Assembly (NCBI RefSeq): GCF_019320115.1
Contig: NC_089597.1
Location: 119,480,000-119,543,999, forward strand
Direction: 5' to 3'
Source of the DNA: Miscanthus floridulus
Taxonomy: Eukaryota > Streptophyta > Magnoliopsida > Poales > Poaceae
DNA: 64,000 bases
Positions within the stretch are counted from its first letter, which is position 1. Each line of letters starts with the position of its first letter. The notes beneath the pieces are model-generated. The model did no database searches. It saw only the letters and a list, made by a program, of their open reading frames with translations, and had not been told where the DNA came from. This document shows positions 1 through 11,900 of this stretch, piece after piece. A program made the position numbers and the translations under genes.

Positions 1-1561
1 TAACTTTGCATCGTTGCTAGGATCGAGTGGTGGCGTGGTGATTTGAGTGACTAATCCTTTGAAAAATGATTGTGAAAATGCTAGCACACTTGCATATGAT
101 GTTTTACACTCGGTGGTGTTGGCACATTTGCAAAGGAGAAGTTGTTAGAGTTGATTTGGATCAACTTGGTGAAGCTAGAAATCAACTTTGAGCTGAAGGT
201 GGCACCGCCATGGTCACCGGACTGTCCGATGTCTAGCATCGCCATGTTTTTCCAGAGAGCACCAGGTTTGGGTTTTGGTTGGAAGGTGGCACCGCTACCC
301 ATAGGGCAGTGCACCGCCCCCTATGTCTAGCGCCCACTTGTCCAACAACTAGTTTGAAATATCCGTTGCAATTCGACCGTTGGGGCACCGCCACCCCTTG
401 TCCGGTGCCCGCACGTTGCTGTTCGGTGACCACGCAGAAATGTGCTACTTGGCTCCAACGGCTCTATTTGGCTTGGGGGCTATGAATAGAGGTGGAGCTC
501 AACCTTGGGATAGTTGCTGAGCACCCTTAAGCCTTGGTGGCTTGTGTATGTGTGCTTGGGAGCCCTCTAACTCACATACGCTTGATATTGATCATCTGAT
601 TGAGTGTGAATGTGATTCTAGTGCAATTGCATCGTGAGGTTGCATTGGGTGGCACTAGGTGATCGAGTTGCAAGCCGGTGGTGCTTGTTACTCTTGGAGG
701 TTGCCACCTCCTAGATGGCTTGGTGGTGGTCTCTGTCGAAGCACGCAAGAAGCTTGTGCGGTGCTCCGGAGAAGAGATTGTGAGGGGTACCGTGCTCACC
801 CCGCGGGAGCCGTGAAGAGCAACACTAGTAGAGCATGTCATTGAGCTACCCTCACTTGGTTCGTGAGGTTCTTGCGGTGCCCAACGTGTGGGCTTGGTGT
901 GGTACCAATTAGCCACCGAACCACCAAGTGAACGGTCGACACAACGGGGACTAGCGTGTTGGGAAGCATGTTAACCTTGGGATAAAAATCACCGTGTCAT
1001 CCTTGTCTTCCCATTGATTTGCATCCCCTTTACACAATCCTGTATTTACTTTCTTATACATTGTGCTTGTTTAGTTGCTCTTGTAATTAGTTGGCTTGTG
1101 TAACTTGCTAGTTACCTTCTTGCTTATGTAGCATAGAAGTAGCTCCTTTGCGTGACTAATTTGGTTTGTGTAACTTTGTTAGTCACATTGCTTAGTTTGT
1201 GTAGCTAAGTGAGTTGCACTCTCTAATTTTGCTTGTGTAGCCTTGTTATTGAGTATTGCTAGTGGGCTTAGGAGCTTTGTGCTTTTACATCACTAGCATT
1301 TGTAGGAGCTCCCCGATTGCCAAAGTACTAGTGCATAGGTTTGTGTGACCTTGCTCTAGAGTTGATTAGGTGAGCTCTAGCTAGCCTGACACCTTTGTTG
1401 CCTTATTAGGATCTTTATAAGGTGCTTGTGAACTTAGATAGAGGGGTGTAGTCTTGCCTAGACCGATAGTTTTAATTTTGTATTTGTTACGGTTAGCCGG
1501 TGCATTTAATTTTTGGAAAGGACTATTCACCCCCCCTGTAGTCTGTCATCTTGATCCTATA
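1..1561 (+). repeat. Copia (SIRE-like) 5' LTR, cut by the window edge
   Basis: Base 1 aligns with base 59885 inside the complete LTR at 59260-61775, so about 625 bases lie outside the window. The match runs to the LTR end at 1561, just before a primer-binding site. Relative to the complete copy it lacks about 325 bases (60061-60388) at position about 177. The TATA box of the other copy (TATAAATA) is here TATGAATA at about 481-488, a single change that would weaken the promoter. Confidence 0.9.
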
Positions 1562-1563
1562 AG

Positions 1564-1575
1564 TGGTATCGGAGC
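1564..1575 (+). other. Primer-binding site (initiator tRNA-Met type)
   Basis: TGGTATCGGAGC starts two bases after the LTR end. It differs at one base from the usual plant initiator-methionine PBS, TGGTATCAGAGC. It fixes the LTR boundary and shows that this element reads on the + strand. Confidence 0.9.
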
Positions 1576-1610
1576 TAGGTCTCTTATTTGTGGTCTTCAC
1601 CGACTCGAGA

Positions 1611-3176
1611 GGATGGAGACTTATGGGCTAGATGTTGAGTGTCCATATACTTTTGATGGCACACTTTGCATGGTGGAAAAATTGGATGACATGCAATTTT
1701 AAGTTTATTTCCCCTCAAATGTGGTGGATCGTAGATGTGGGCTTTTCTCATGCGTTGGATGAATAGAATGCAACTCAAGCGCAAAAGAAATGCCTACATC
1801 TCGACTGCCAAGCTACTAACATTTTCTATCAGTCTATGAGTGATAATATATTTGGGGAGACCATGTACATGAAGACCGCCCATGATATTTGGTTGTACCT
1901 CAATTTGATATATGGGAGGGTCTCCGATGATGATGATGAGCCTAAGGATGAGGCACATGAATGTGTCAAGCATGACCACACTTTGGTGATTGTGGACGAT
2001 TGCTCCACCTCATGGTCAAGTGATGATGATGATGAAAAATCTACCACAAGCTCACTTGACAAGGATGATGATGATGCCTCAAGTGATGCAAATAATGATG
2101 CTACTCCATGCACACTTGATGGCGGTGATGAGGGATCATGTTCGGATGACATTGCTACTACAAGCTCTCCAACTACATCAAATTGCTTCATGTCACAAGG
2201 TGACACCAAGGTATCTAATGCAAATGTGATTGGTCTTGATTCATATGAGGAGCTTCTAGATAGATATGGTAGCATGATCAAAGCTTTAGAAAATGAGATG
2301 GCTAAAACAAAGAAATTGAAAAAAAAATAAAAACTCATTTCTAAAGAACACATGTGAACAACAAAAGCATCTACTTTATGTTACTACTTGTTCACTTGAG
2401 GAGCTAAAATTGGCTCATGAGGAACTTAGTGTTGCTCATGATAACTTGGTACAAGACCATGCTTTTCTCACTAAAGAGCTTTCTAATGAGAAAATTAAAA
2501 CTAGTGAGAGCTCATCACATGGGTCAATCACATTATGTTGCTAACCCTTGTGATGTAGGCAAGAAGAATGTATCCACCTCTTGTGATGATTTATTAGCAA
2601 TGCCATACTCTTCACATTTATATGCTTTTTCTACTTCTATGTCTTGTGAGACTAACCTTTTGAAGGAGAACAATGAGCTCAAAAGTGAAGTGAAGAAATT
2701 GAGCAACAAGTTAGAGAGGTGTTACAACTCAAACGTCACATTTGAGCACATATTAAAGACTCAAAGAAACTATGGTAACAAGTGTGGCCTTGGCTTCAAC
2801 AAGAAGATGACAAAGGGTGAAAGAAAAAGAGAAAGAAAGATGAAGAAGCAAGAAAAAGAGAAGCTTTCTCATTTCATGTGCTATCGGTGCCATGAAGGGG
2901 GACATCTTGCAAATAATTGCCCAAACAAAGAGAAGCTCAAGTTAAAGAAAGAAGAAGAGAGGCTAAAGCATGTCAAATGCTTCAAGTGTCGCACATGGGG
3001 GTCATCTCACCTCTATGTGTCCGACCAAGCAATTAGTGAAGCTACAAGAAGAGCCTCAACCAAAGCCACAAGTTGAGCAAGAAAAGAAGCCCCAAGTGCA
3101 AGACAAAACCAACCATGAAGATGGTGGTGATTTGGGGATAAAGAAGAAGACAAGAAGAGGTGGAAGAGCAAGGCAT
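1611..3176 (+). pseudogene. gag: Copia gag, N-terminal part, interrupted by Athila
   Basis: Gag is the capsid/nucleocapsid precursor that packages element RNA in cytoplasmic particles. The start METYGLDVECPYTFDG lies 36 bases after the PBS, a typical SIRE/Maximus gag opening. The frame is lost at about 1668 and recovered by 1836, where a SIRE-like stretch (SDNIFGETMYMKTAHDIW) leads into Asp/Ser-rich sequence at 1925-2100 written largely as GAT repeats. Lys-rich sequence follows, then a CCHC knuckle at about 2878-2920 (CYRCHEGGHLANNC) and a second knuckle at about 2977 that needs a one-base shift (CFKCRTWG, then GHLTSMC). The coding stops at 3176 because Athila is inserted; it resumes at 55526. 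At least three frameshifts make this a pseudogene. Confidence 0.88.
3172..3176. repeat. TSD of the Athila element, left copy (GGCAT)
   Basis: The five bases before the Athila 5' LTR are GGCAT; the matching right copy at 55521-55525 is AACAT. The two G-to-A transitions fit methylation-driven decay. Removing one copy with the element joins the copia gag in frame, which supports the assignment despite the mismatches. Confidence 0.75.
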
Positions 3177-4374
3177 TGTTGACGGTAGTTAATGTTAATG
3201 CAAACCATCAATATACCTTACATAAATGACCAAAATGGATCACCAACATAGACTTAGGGGTTTAAACTGATAATTTTCATGAGTTTTGGTGAATCTGTGT
3301 TTTCAGCAGGATTTAATCAGAAAGCCACCAAGGAGGACCTATTCATAAAAGAAAATCATGTTTATCCGTGACGGTATCTACGTGGGAAGACTCCAGAAGG
3401 AAAACCACCAAAGCAGGCCACGTGTCCATGACATGTGGGGCCGACCGGCCAGTGGGCCCCTCCTGTCGGTCATTCCTTGCTATGTCGGTTCTCCACCACC
3501 TTATGGTTTGCATCTACATTGTCCTTTTAAGTTAGTTTGATCTGAGGGTCCAGGATGCTTGAAGGCCCTGATATATACCTACCTATACCCCCTCTCTAGG
3601 GGAGGCATTAATCCTGAGAGCCTAAAGGCCAGAAACCTTAATTCATATTTCCACTAGGATCAGAGCTAGCAATCAAGAGAAGATTAGTCCTTAATAGGAT
3701 CTAGTCTTGTATTCAAGATAGAGAGATAGAGTGTGAGGGAAGAGTTTGGAGGAAGTGCCAACCTATCAGTGCTCTCTCTCTACAGCTTGTACCCTAGCAG
3801 AATCAAGTTCTTCTTGAGCTTGCTTCTGAGATTTCTCTAGTAATCAACTTCTAATTCAAGTAAACATCTTGTTCATATTGTTCTTTAGATTTGCGACTCT
3901 TTTTGAGTGCTTTAATCCTTGTAGCTCCTAGGTTAAAGTAGCATTCATATTGTAAGCGTGATGCTTAGACTCTATTACTCGTGGATGTACCCTACCTTCT
4001 AGATCGGTTGTAGCTCACGAGGGTGACACTTATAGCCTCGTTGAATTCTTTGTAGTCCACCTCCCGTTTGTAGGCCTAGCAAGACCTTATTACTATAAGA
4101 AACATACTCTGCCTGTGTTTTCTTTAGTAATATCCTTAGAATTAAACAATAGAAGACATAGCTTATCGAAGTTAGAACTAGAAGACCTTTGTGATATCCT
4201 TTATACTTTTGTTATCTAAGCCTTGTTGCGAAGTTGGGTTAAGTTAGATTTAGTTATTCTCACACACGTTTCCTTGAGTTCAATATAAAACTGGGATACT
4301 CCCGGTGAAGTGCTACATCGGTATAATATCCATGCGCTTGCGGATTATTCTATGTACGTTAATATATACCAACA
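3177..4374 (+). repeat. Athila 5' LTR
   Basis: This 1198-base LTR begins TGTTGACGGTAGTT and ends ATATATACCAACA. It is collinear with 50002-55520 once the 4320-base solo LTR there is removed (about 1194 bases remain). A TATA-like ATATATA lies at 3571-3577; the 3' copy has TATATATA at 54751. Confidence 0.93.
3571..3577 (+). promoter_or_regulatory. TATA-like box in the Athila 5' LTR
   Basis: ATATATA lies within a segment conserved in both LTRs (GAAGGCCC just upstream). It is the best core-promoter candidate in this LTR, about 395 bases from the LTR start. Position and conservation are the only evidence. Confidence 0.55.
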
Positions 4375-4382
4375 AGCATTTC

Positions 4383-4400
4383 TAGCGCCGTTGCTGGGGA
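4383..4400 (+). other. Athila primer-binding site (tRNA-Asp type)
   Basis: TAGCGCCGTTGCTGGGGA matches the common plant gypsy PBS TGGCGCCGTTGCCGGGGA (tRNA-Asp) at all but two bases, both transitions. It begins eight bases after the LTR end. Confidence 0.88.
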
Positions 4401-4479
4401 AACGGTTGCTGAGTTAACTTCGAACCTAGCTTAGCCTTTTATTATTATTCTTTTTATCTTTTACTTTTCTTTTTTCACT

Positions 4480-5400
4480 ATGGATTTTGAATCCATGCCT
4501 ATCCATCAATACGCTGCACCTACGAGCGCATGCCTAGAGCCACCAGAATCTTCAAAACCTATTCTTACAACTGGCTATGAGCTGCACCCATGGTTTAATT
4601 AACATGGTCTGGGATCAATCTTTTTTGGGTGAAGGTGATGAAAATCATTACATCCACCTAAATGAGTTTGAGCAAACCTGTGCATGCCTATGCATTGTAG
4701 GCATGTCAGATGAAACCTTATGATGGAACCTTTTTCCTTTCTCTCTGAAGGGAAGAGCTAAACATTGATACAAGCAAACCATAGGGAGTAGACAAGGAGA
4801 TTGAAAAGCTTTATGCTCTAGCTTTTGCTTACATTTCTTTCCCATCTCTAGAGTAGTCAGCCTTCATTCAGAGGTTCTAACTTTTAAACAAGAGGAAAAA
4901 GAATCTCTAGGCACGTCATGGGATTGTTTTAATGCTCTCATTAATACTGGCCCTGACCTTGCCATTCAAGACCCTATTCTTCTTTAACACTTTTATATGA
5001 GTCTTTATAGGAAAACCTCAAAGTATCTTGATGCAGCTTTAGGAGGATCATTCTTGCATGTCTCCGCTAATTCGGGGAGAAGTATTCTTACTAAAATCCT
5101 AAAGAACACCCCTAAAGAAGTAGAAAAGAAGCTATTAGAGGAGGAACCCCAGATAGCTGAACCAGAACTTTTGCCTAACCCATCACCAACTTCAGCTATC
5201 CGAAATCCTGAACCACCGAAAAAAGAGGAAACTCCAATTTTGGATTTTATGCTTGAGTTCAAGGATGAACTTTTTGATGAATACAAAAATACCTCGAATT
5301 ATCATACTATGAGGAGACCCCAGAAGCCTAGGAAATCATCATCTTTTGAAGAAATCATAGACCCTTCCAAGGAAGCTTTTCTTAAAAAGACTACGAAAGA
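4480..5400 (+). pseudogene. gag: Athila gag, interrupted at its 3' side
   Basis: Gag forms the particle shell and binds RNA. The ATG at 4480 opens MDFESMPIHQYA. Athila gag signatures follow: GYELHPW near 4575, NEFEQTCACL and GMSDETL at 4660-4720, and FPFSLKGRAKH at about 4730-4760. A later stretch from 4997 (MSLYRKTSKYLDAALGGSFL) runs open for 148 codons and is rich in Glu, Pro and Lys. Several stops (for example at about 4599, 4720 and 4984) and frame changes break it. At 5406 the reading frame is cut by the - strand Tat element and resumes at 21081 (...KEV then VSIIGNEW). Confidence 0.85.
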
Positions 5401-5405
5401 GGTAG
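5401..5405. repeat. TSD of the first Tat element, left copy (GGTAG)
   Basis: GGTAG occurs at 5401-5405 and again at 21076-21080, directly outside the two LTRs. Deleting the element with one copy restores an open Athila frame across the site, so this is a clean 5-base duplication. Confidence 0.95.
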
Positions 5406-6734
5406 TGTCGGTGTTTTGGACCGGCGAGTCCTCAACCAACTAGTAAATTTGTACTGCGTGTTCCTAATCCCGGATGGTGATGCAAAGAGACACAAGGTTT
5501 ATACTGGTTTGGGTAATGAATACCCTACATCCAGTTTGAGAGATTGATCTTATATTCCTTGCACCGAAATGCTCGTAGTAGGGGGTTACAAGCAGGGCGA
5601 GAGAGGGAGCTAGTCCCAGGTCTCTACGTGGAGCGATGTGGATTGCTTGAGACATTGATCTCAAGCAGTGGGAAAGCTTGTGTGTTTATGCGTTAGTCCA
5701 TCGTGAGGGCGTAGGCCTAAATTGTAAAACCTCTGATCCCTAAAACGGCCCTGGTCCCTCCCTTTTATAGTTGAAGGGGGGACAAGGATGATACATGCAT
5801 GAGCTACACAACATTGTGCGAATGGAGGTGGCATGTCCAAGCCCTATAGCCTGTTATTGTGGTGGCGTGGTTGATGGAGTAGTCCCGTCCTTGAAGTACG
5901 GGGGCGATGCACCGGTCACATCCAACCCTGTGCATCATGGGAGCTCCAGTGTTATCTCGAAGCGGGGCGTGGTGGCCGACGTGCCGGTCACTGTGTGCTG
6001 ACTGCGTGAGAAGCCGAGACTCAGTTGGTGCTAAGGCCGAGCCATCGTGGGAGGCTCAGCAGAAGTGAATCCCGAGGTTACCGAGACCCTGAAGTAGATT
6101 GCCGAGGCTTGGAGGGAGCAGTTGGCCTCGTACGCTGATTCTGAGGCTATGGCGACCCGGACTTACTCCCCATGCCGCATTGTTCCTAGGGCAGGGGTTA
6201 GGTGGCATAGTGTAGTGCCAGCACTGATCATGGGCACAATGCCGGAGCACAGTGGCGGTAACCCCTACCCTGTCCTGTCCTAGACGGTGTGGCGTTGATG
6301 CGACCTCCTATTTCACCGACCGTTCCACAGTGTCGAGCAGCCATCCGGCTGATATCGTGGGAGTAGTTGGCGCATTAATGGGACATGACGCCTGGTCGGG
6401 GAGGCTGGTTGAGGCAGAAGCGATGGGTTGTTGCCAAGCCGGCCTCGAGTGTTATGGAGAATCGTCATCTCGTCCGAGGCTTTACGTGCGGGGCCTCGGG
6501 CGAGACGAAGAATTGGTTCCCCATCAAGGCCTCCCGTGCGAGGCCTCACACGAGGCGGGGATTTGGTAGACCGTCGAGGCCTCCCGCGCGAGGCCGAGAG
6601 CGAGGCGGAGAGCCAATGGGCTTAGATGAGTCCAGGGGTTAACCAATGGCTTACCTTCTGGCTTTGTTTTTGATGGGGTTTAAGTGGTTCTTTCGGTATA
6701 CGCTCAGGGTACCCCCATTTTATGGTACCTGACA
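5406..6734 (-). repeat. Tat element 1, 3' LTR (element orientation)
   Basis: Begins TGTCGGTGTTTTGG and ends GGTACCTGACA on the + strand, with terminal TG...CA. It pairs with 19748-21075. The candidate promoter TATAAAAGGGA reads on the - strand at 5759-5769. Open frames inside (for example about 6.2-6.6 kb) reflect GC-rich composition and are not conserved as proteins. Confidence 0.94.
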
Positions 6735-6750
6735 GTAGCCCCCGAGCCTC
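6735..6750 (-). other. Polypurine tract of Tat element 1
   Basis: On the - strand the 16 bases abutting the 3' LTR read GAGGCTCGGGGGCTAC, a purine-rich tract in the position where plus-strand DNA synthesis is primed. It confirms that the element runs on the - strand. Confidence 0.8.
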
Positions 6751-6940
6751 AGGGAGAGCGTGAGCGCTCTTTTTGAGGTTTTGACTTGCGGTAGCTCCTG
6801 GCGGGATAGTGTTTTGTACTTCGAGGCCTTAGTGGGTGCGCACAAGCGCACCCACCGGGTGTAGCCCCCGAGGCCCTAGGGGAGTGGGTTCATTCCTCCA
6901 TGTTGATCGAGGGACGTTATCATATTAGTCGAGCCCACAC

Positions 6941-8490
6941 GTGCGAGTTCGGGTCACGGGGTCTCGGTAAGATCGCAGGAAGAACCCCCGAGCCTCTGCA
7001 CAGAGCGAGGGGCGATCAGGAGTTCCCCTGACTTTTTGTGCGACCCTTGCACTTCCTTTTTGCTCAGAAGGAGGGGTGGAATATGCCAGGCTACCCTCAG
7101 TGCGTGCGAGCGGTGACATTTCCGGTGAGCTATTATCGGGTAAGTCTGAGTGGAGGCCCGTGCCCCATTTGCTAGGGGTCGGCTAGCGGTCCAGAGACAC
7201 ACTCCAAGAGTACCAGAGGGTTTCTCTAGTGGGTGCCGGGGCCGTTCGTTGGGCCCCGGTGGCTCGGTGCCTCCCTACGGTGGATCCCATTCGGAGACCT
7301 CCCTGTCGGTCTCAGACTCGACTTAGGACGTCCTGAGCGATCGTTTGCTCGGGCCTTGGCCATACGCGGGCTCGCCCACAGCCATCCCTGACTCTATTGC
7401 CCTAGGGCGGCTGTCGAAACCCTCGAGGGCCTAGCCTTCGAACCCCTGGACCGTAATGGGCTCGATGCCCTTTATCACATTTTTTCCGAATCTTCCAGCA
7501 TGGGCTTGGATCGCTTGTCTTTGTCTTGGGTGTAGGAGGAGCCCTCGAGCCTCCACATGGAGCGAGAGGGCGGTCAGGGGCCCCCCTGACTTTTTTGTTC
7601 GACCCTCGCACATCCTTTTTGTTTAGACGGAGGGGTTGTTTGCTGAGTCCCCTCGAGTGCGAACCTGGGTCGCTGGGTCTCGGCAAAGTTGCAGGAAGAG
7701 CCCCCGAGCCTCTGCATGGAGCGAGAGGGAGATCAGGAGCTCCCCTACCTTTTTGTACGCCCCTCACGTGTGAGGGTTTGTTTGCCGAGGCCCCCTCGGG
7801 TGCGAGCCTAGGTCGCGGGGTCTCAGCATATCTGCAAGAAGAGCCCCTTAGCCTCTGCACAGAGCGAGAGGGCCGTTAGGGGTTCCCCTGGCTTTTTGTA
7901 CAACCCTCACGCGTCCTTTTCGCTCGAAAGGAGGGGTTATTTTACTGAGGCCCCTCGAGTGTGAGCCTGGGTCGCTGGGTCTCGGCAAGGTTGCAGGAAG
8001 AGCCCCTTAGCCTCTGCACGGAGCAAGAGGGCCGTCAAGGGTTCCCTTGGCTTTTTGTATGACCCTCGTGCTTCCTTTTTGCTCGGAAGGAGGGGTGGAA
8101 TATGCCAGGCTACCCTCGATGGGCGCAAGCGGTGGCACTTTTGGTGAGCTGTTATCGGGTAAGTCCAAGTGGAGGCCCATGCCCCATTCACTAGGGGTCG
8201 GCTAGTGGTCTAGTGACGCACTCCAAGAGTACTAGAGGGTTTCTCTAGTGGGTGCCGAGGCCGTTTGCTGGGCCCCGGTGGCTTGGTGCCTCCCTACGGT
8301 GGGATCCCATTCATAGACCTCCCTACCGGTCTTGGACACGACCTTGGGCGTCCTAAGCATTTTGCTTGCTTGGGTCTCAGCCCCGTATGGGCTCGCCTGT
8401 AGCTGTCCCTGACTCTGTTGCCCTAGGGCGGCTGTCAAAACCCCCAAGGGCCCAGCCTTCGAACCCCTAGACCGTAATGGGCTCGGTGCC
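6941..8490. repeat. Complex tandem/direct repeats in the Tat element 1 spacer
   Basis: A unit of about 142-160 bases, marked by GAGCCTCTGCACAGAGCGAG-like sequence followed by CCCCTGACTTTTTGT, recurs near 6985, 7559, 7719, 7861 and 8021. A longer block of about 400 bases (7075-7475; starts GGAATATGCCAGGCTACC) is repeated at 8090-8490. The whole looks like a segmental duplication of unit plus block with further unit expansion. Variable tandem repeats between the coding region and the 3' LTR are known in Tat-lineage elements and can seed satellites. Confidence 0.88.
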
Positions 8491-8770
8491 CAGTCCCTTT
8501 GTCCAGAAGGAATCGGGTGGGGGGATATCTCCCCCGTCGGCTGAACAACGGCAGGCGCGCCTTTTGAGGCGATTTTCTCAGGGAGGCGGAACAGCGTCTG
8601 TCGCTACGGTGGTTGGACATGATGTGGCGTCAGTGGATGGAACATAACTGTTCCTGCGATTAATGAGGAAAAGGTGGGCATGTGGGCGGTAAAATCAGAT
8701 AGGGATTAACTGTGCCGGATCTAAGGGAAACTTCCCCGATTTCGTCGCCCATCCATTTCGCCTTCATCCT
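8491..8770. other. Non-coding segment upstream of the antisense gene
   Basis: About 280 GC-rich bases between the repeat array and the TATA-like box of the antisense gene. I see no open frame with recognisable content. By position it would be the upstream promoter region of the antisense gene. Confidence 0.4.
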
Positions 8771-8780
8771 ACATAAATAC
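8771..8780 (+). promoter_or_regulatory. TATA-like box of the antisense gene in Tat element 1
   Basis: ACATAAATAC sits 171 bases before the antisense ATG at 8951 and is followed by a C-rich CACCCCTCCCCTCC segment typical of plant leader starts. It reads opposite to the element's own transcription. It is not a perfect TATA box, so this is a candidate only. Confidence 0.45.
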
Positions 8781-8950
8781 GCACGAGCCTCACCCCTCCC
8801 CTCCTTACCTTACCTACATTAGCTTTGCCGCCCTTGAGCCATCGCTAGAGTAGAGAGCCTCGGGAAGAAGAAGGGAGAAGGGCGAGGCAGAGAGAGAGAG
8901 AGAGAGGGAGGGAGAGACTCACCGCCGTAGTCGAACCCTCCACCGCACCC

Positions 8951-11900
8951 ATGGCCGGTGACATTGTTGTCATCAAAGCGGACCCTTGGGGCCCATTTGA
9001 CATGTCCATGGAGATGCTCTAGTCGCTCGTCAATGGTGGTCTTCACTGCTCGGTTACCGACTCCAACAGGCCAGAGTGGATCGCCCCACCAGGCGAGCCA
9101 GAGCCGAGGCCCCGCGATGGCTATGTCGTGAGCTTCGTGTCTTTTCACGAGCATGGCCTCGGCCTCCTGGCAGACTGATTCATGCGGGCACTCCCATACT
9201 ACTACGGCGTGGAGCTCCACAACTTCAACCCCAATTCCATCGTGTAGGCGGCCATCTTCATCGCCATCTGCGAGGGGTATCTAGAGATTGCTCCCCATTG
9301 GGAGCTATGGCTCCACCTCTTCTGGGCGGGGCATACCACTAAGCCGATGGGTACGTTGGGCACGAGGAAGACAGTGAGGGCCGGCGGCTACACTCTCCAA
9401 GTGCGCTAGGACTGTCAGCATCTCTACATCCTAGCCCAGCTCGCGTCAACGAATCGTCATTGGTACACGAGCTGGTTCTATCTTCACAACGATAATGGTG
9501 GACTTCCCCCCTACACCAGGCGGATCGTGGGGAGCTACCCGGAGAGGTGGAAGTATGGCGTCCTGAGGGAGGATTAGCCTAAGCTATAGCCGCTCCTGGA
9601 GAGGCTGCAGGACAGCGGTCTTACTACGGCTATGGTCGTGTCTGCCTTCCACCACCGGAGGGTGCTGCCGCTAATGGCTTAGCGGTGGTGCCTGTTTGAG
9701 ATGAGGTCAGATGAGCCGATCGAGGGCATCCGGATGTCTGCCTCCGTCCTCTCCGACGAGGAAATTCTTCACCGGGTGAGGGAGATGGTGGAGGCGAAGC
9801 TGAGGAGCGGTGGCTTGACCCCCTTCACGATGTGCCTGTCATGGGGGTTCCTCTCGCTGGTAAGTCACGCGCCACTGCAGCCCCCGAGCCCCCCCGTTTC
9901 TTATCGTTTCTTGTTCCCTTAACCAAGTTCGTCGTTCCTGCAGGGGATGAGGGACGCACGAGACTCCCCGCTGCCCGTTCCTAAGGATGCAAGGCAGCAG
10001 TCGGTCAACTGGGCGCACGCCGAGGCATAGAAGAGGCGGAAGGACGCCAAGGTGGCGAAGCGCACGAAGAAGATCCTCGCGCACGAGGAACTAGAGAAGC
10101 GCCGCCGACAGCAAAGGAAGGATGGTCTCCCGTTGGAGGAGTCCTTGTCGCTGTTGGTATTGACAGGCCTTCGGATGGAGACAACGAGGGCGAGATGGGG
10201 TGGGGTCCCCTGGACCATCTCCCTGACATCCCGATGCTCCCAGGGGGAGGAGGAGGAGCTGCCTCGGGGCCGGCGATCACCTGCCCCAGGGCCAAGGCCG
10301 ATATGCTCGAGGCATGGGCATTGGGAAAGCGTGCCGTTAGCCTAGTGGGCTCGACGGCAGCGGTGGAGCAGGTGGCGATGGGGGTGACACAACCGCCCCC
10401 ACAGAGGACCGAGGGGGCACCGGGGTCCATCGAGGACTGGCTGGCGCCAACAGATACAGAGGCCGTGCCTCTGCCTCCACCTCCACCTCTGCCATTGCCT
10501 TCGTAGAGGAGGGTCGCCGTGCTGAAGCGACTGCAGCCCCGCTCGAGGTAAGCGTATTTTCGGCAGAGTCGTAGCATTTTTCGTTCGTTCTTCGGTCTTA
10601 TGCCGACCCCGTAAGCATTTTGTCTTTAGTCGAAAGCGACATGCGGAGGTGCCTACCTTGGCGCCCCTTAAGGCGCTCAAGGTGAGCCCCGGTTCCACCG
10701 CCCACTGGGTGGCAGAGGCGTAAGCCACCATCCAACATGGCGTGGCTTCGGTGAGGGCCGATTCGAAGGAGCTGGCCACCCAAGGAGGGGCTGCTGAGGC
10801 GACCCCGACATAGACGGGGGAGGGAGTGTCTCCACCCTGCGAGGCCAAGGCTCGTGAGTCAGATGGGGCCAAGGCGCCCTCGGTTGCCGAGGCCACCGAG
10901 GTCGAGGCCCCTCGGGCCTTCGAGGCTGAGGCGACGGAGGTCGGGGCGCCCAGGACCGCTGAGGCCGTAGCGGTGGGGGCCGGAGCCCTTGGGACCACCG
11001 AGGCCATGATGGCGGAGGCCGGAGCCCGTGAGGCCACTGAGGCCAATGTGATTGCGGTGAAGTCATCGGCCCTGGAAGTGGAGATGAAGGCGGCAGAGAC
11101 CTCAGTGGCACCCCTGGTCCAAGGCCTGCCGCCGTTGTGGGAGAGCACCCAGGAGGCGGAGGTCTATCCGATCTCCTCCAACGATACTTCTCGGGCGCAG
11201 GAGGTGGTCGACGCCGAGCTGGCCGATGCCATGGAACAGCCGGCTTTGACCCTAGGCAAGGGAAGCTCTACCCTTGCGTGGGTATGACCCGAGTCCCGTG
11301 GGTGGGATCACCCGTGTGTTCTATGGCAGAGCCGGGAGGACCCTGAGGGGGAGCCTCTATTTGCCCTCGAGGATGCGGCTGAGGGCGGGTGCTGGGACAC
11401 CTTCGAGCAATACCGCTAGCTAGCGGAGCGGTCACTGCGGATGGCGCTGTCCATGGTGGCCGACGATCTGCCCGGCGTTGCCTAGGTTCGCACCTTCTTT
11501 TCTCATGTGGTGTTGTCTTTTTCCTAGTTTTTTTGTAGTGAATGACCCCTGTTCTGCTTACCCAAGAGCTCGAGACCCAGTCCCTTGGGAAGTCGGTCTT
11601 TCTCCAGTGGGAGAGGGACGTCTAGGACCAGCTTCAGCGGTAGAAGGGCCTGCTTGCCGGCACCAACGAGCTCCTGTCGGTGCGGAGCATGGAGGTGGAG
11701 GACCTCCGCCTTCGCCGCGCCGATGTGAAGGTCAAGGCGGCCACGGCCCAGGAGCAGGTCGCCCCTTTGACGGCGTGGGTCAAGGAGTTGGAGGAGGAGC
11801 TAACCCGCGTCGCTGGTGATCGGGATGCCTTCAGGTCCTAGTCTGAAGAAGTGACGGCCTCGGGCAAGGTCCTTGCTGGGTAGCTAGGGGCGGAGCAGAG

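Noticed and set aside
1829..2353. A 174-codon - strand frame rich in Ser
   Set aside because: It is the complement of the GAT-rich Asp run of the copia gag; the + strand carries the gag motifs.
6252..6642. Overlapping open frames on both strands in the Tat 1 LTR
   Set aside because: LTR sequence; the corresponding region of the other LTR (20.6-21.0 kb) does not keep the same protein, and composition explains them.
7530..8090. Regular repeats that might suggest a CRISPR array
   Set aside because: Units are about 150 bases, diverged, and lie in a plant retrotransposon spacer; no short palindromic repeats with unique spacers.
10005..11148. Long - strand frames (190 and 268 codons) rich in Ala, Pro and Ser
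   Set aside because: GC-rich complement of the antisense gene exons. No gag-pol motif, and gag-pol ends at 13301.
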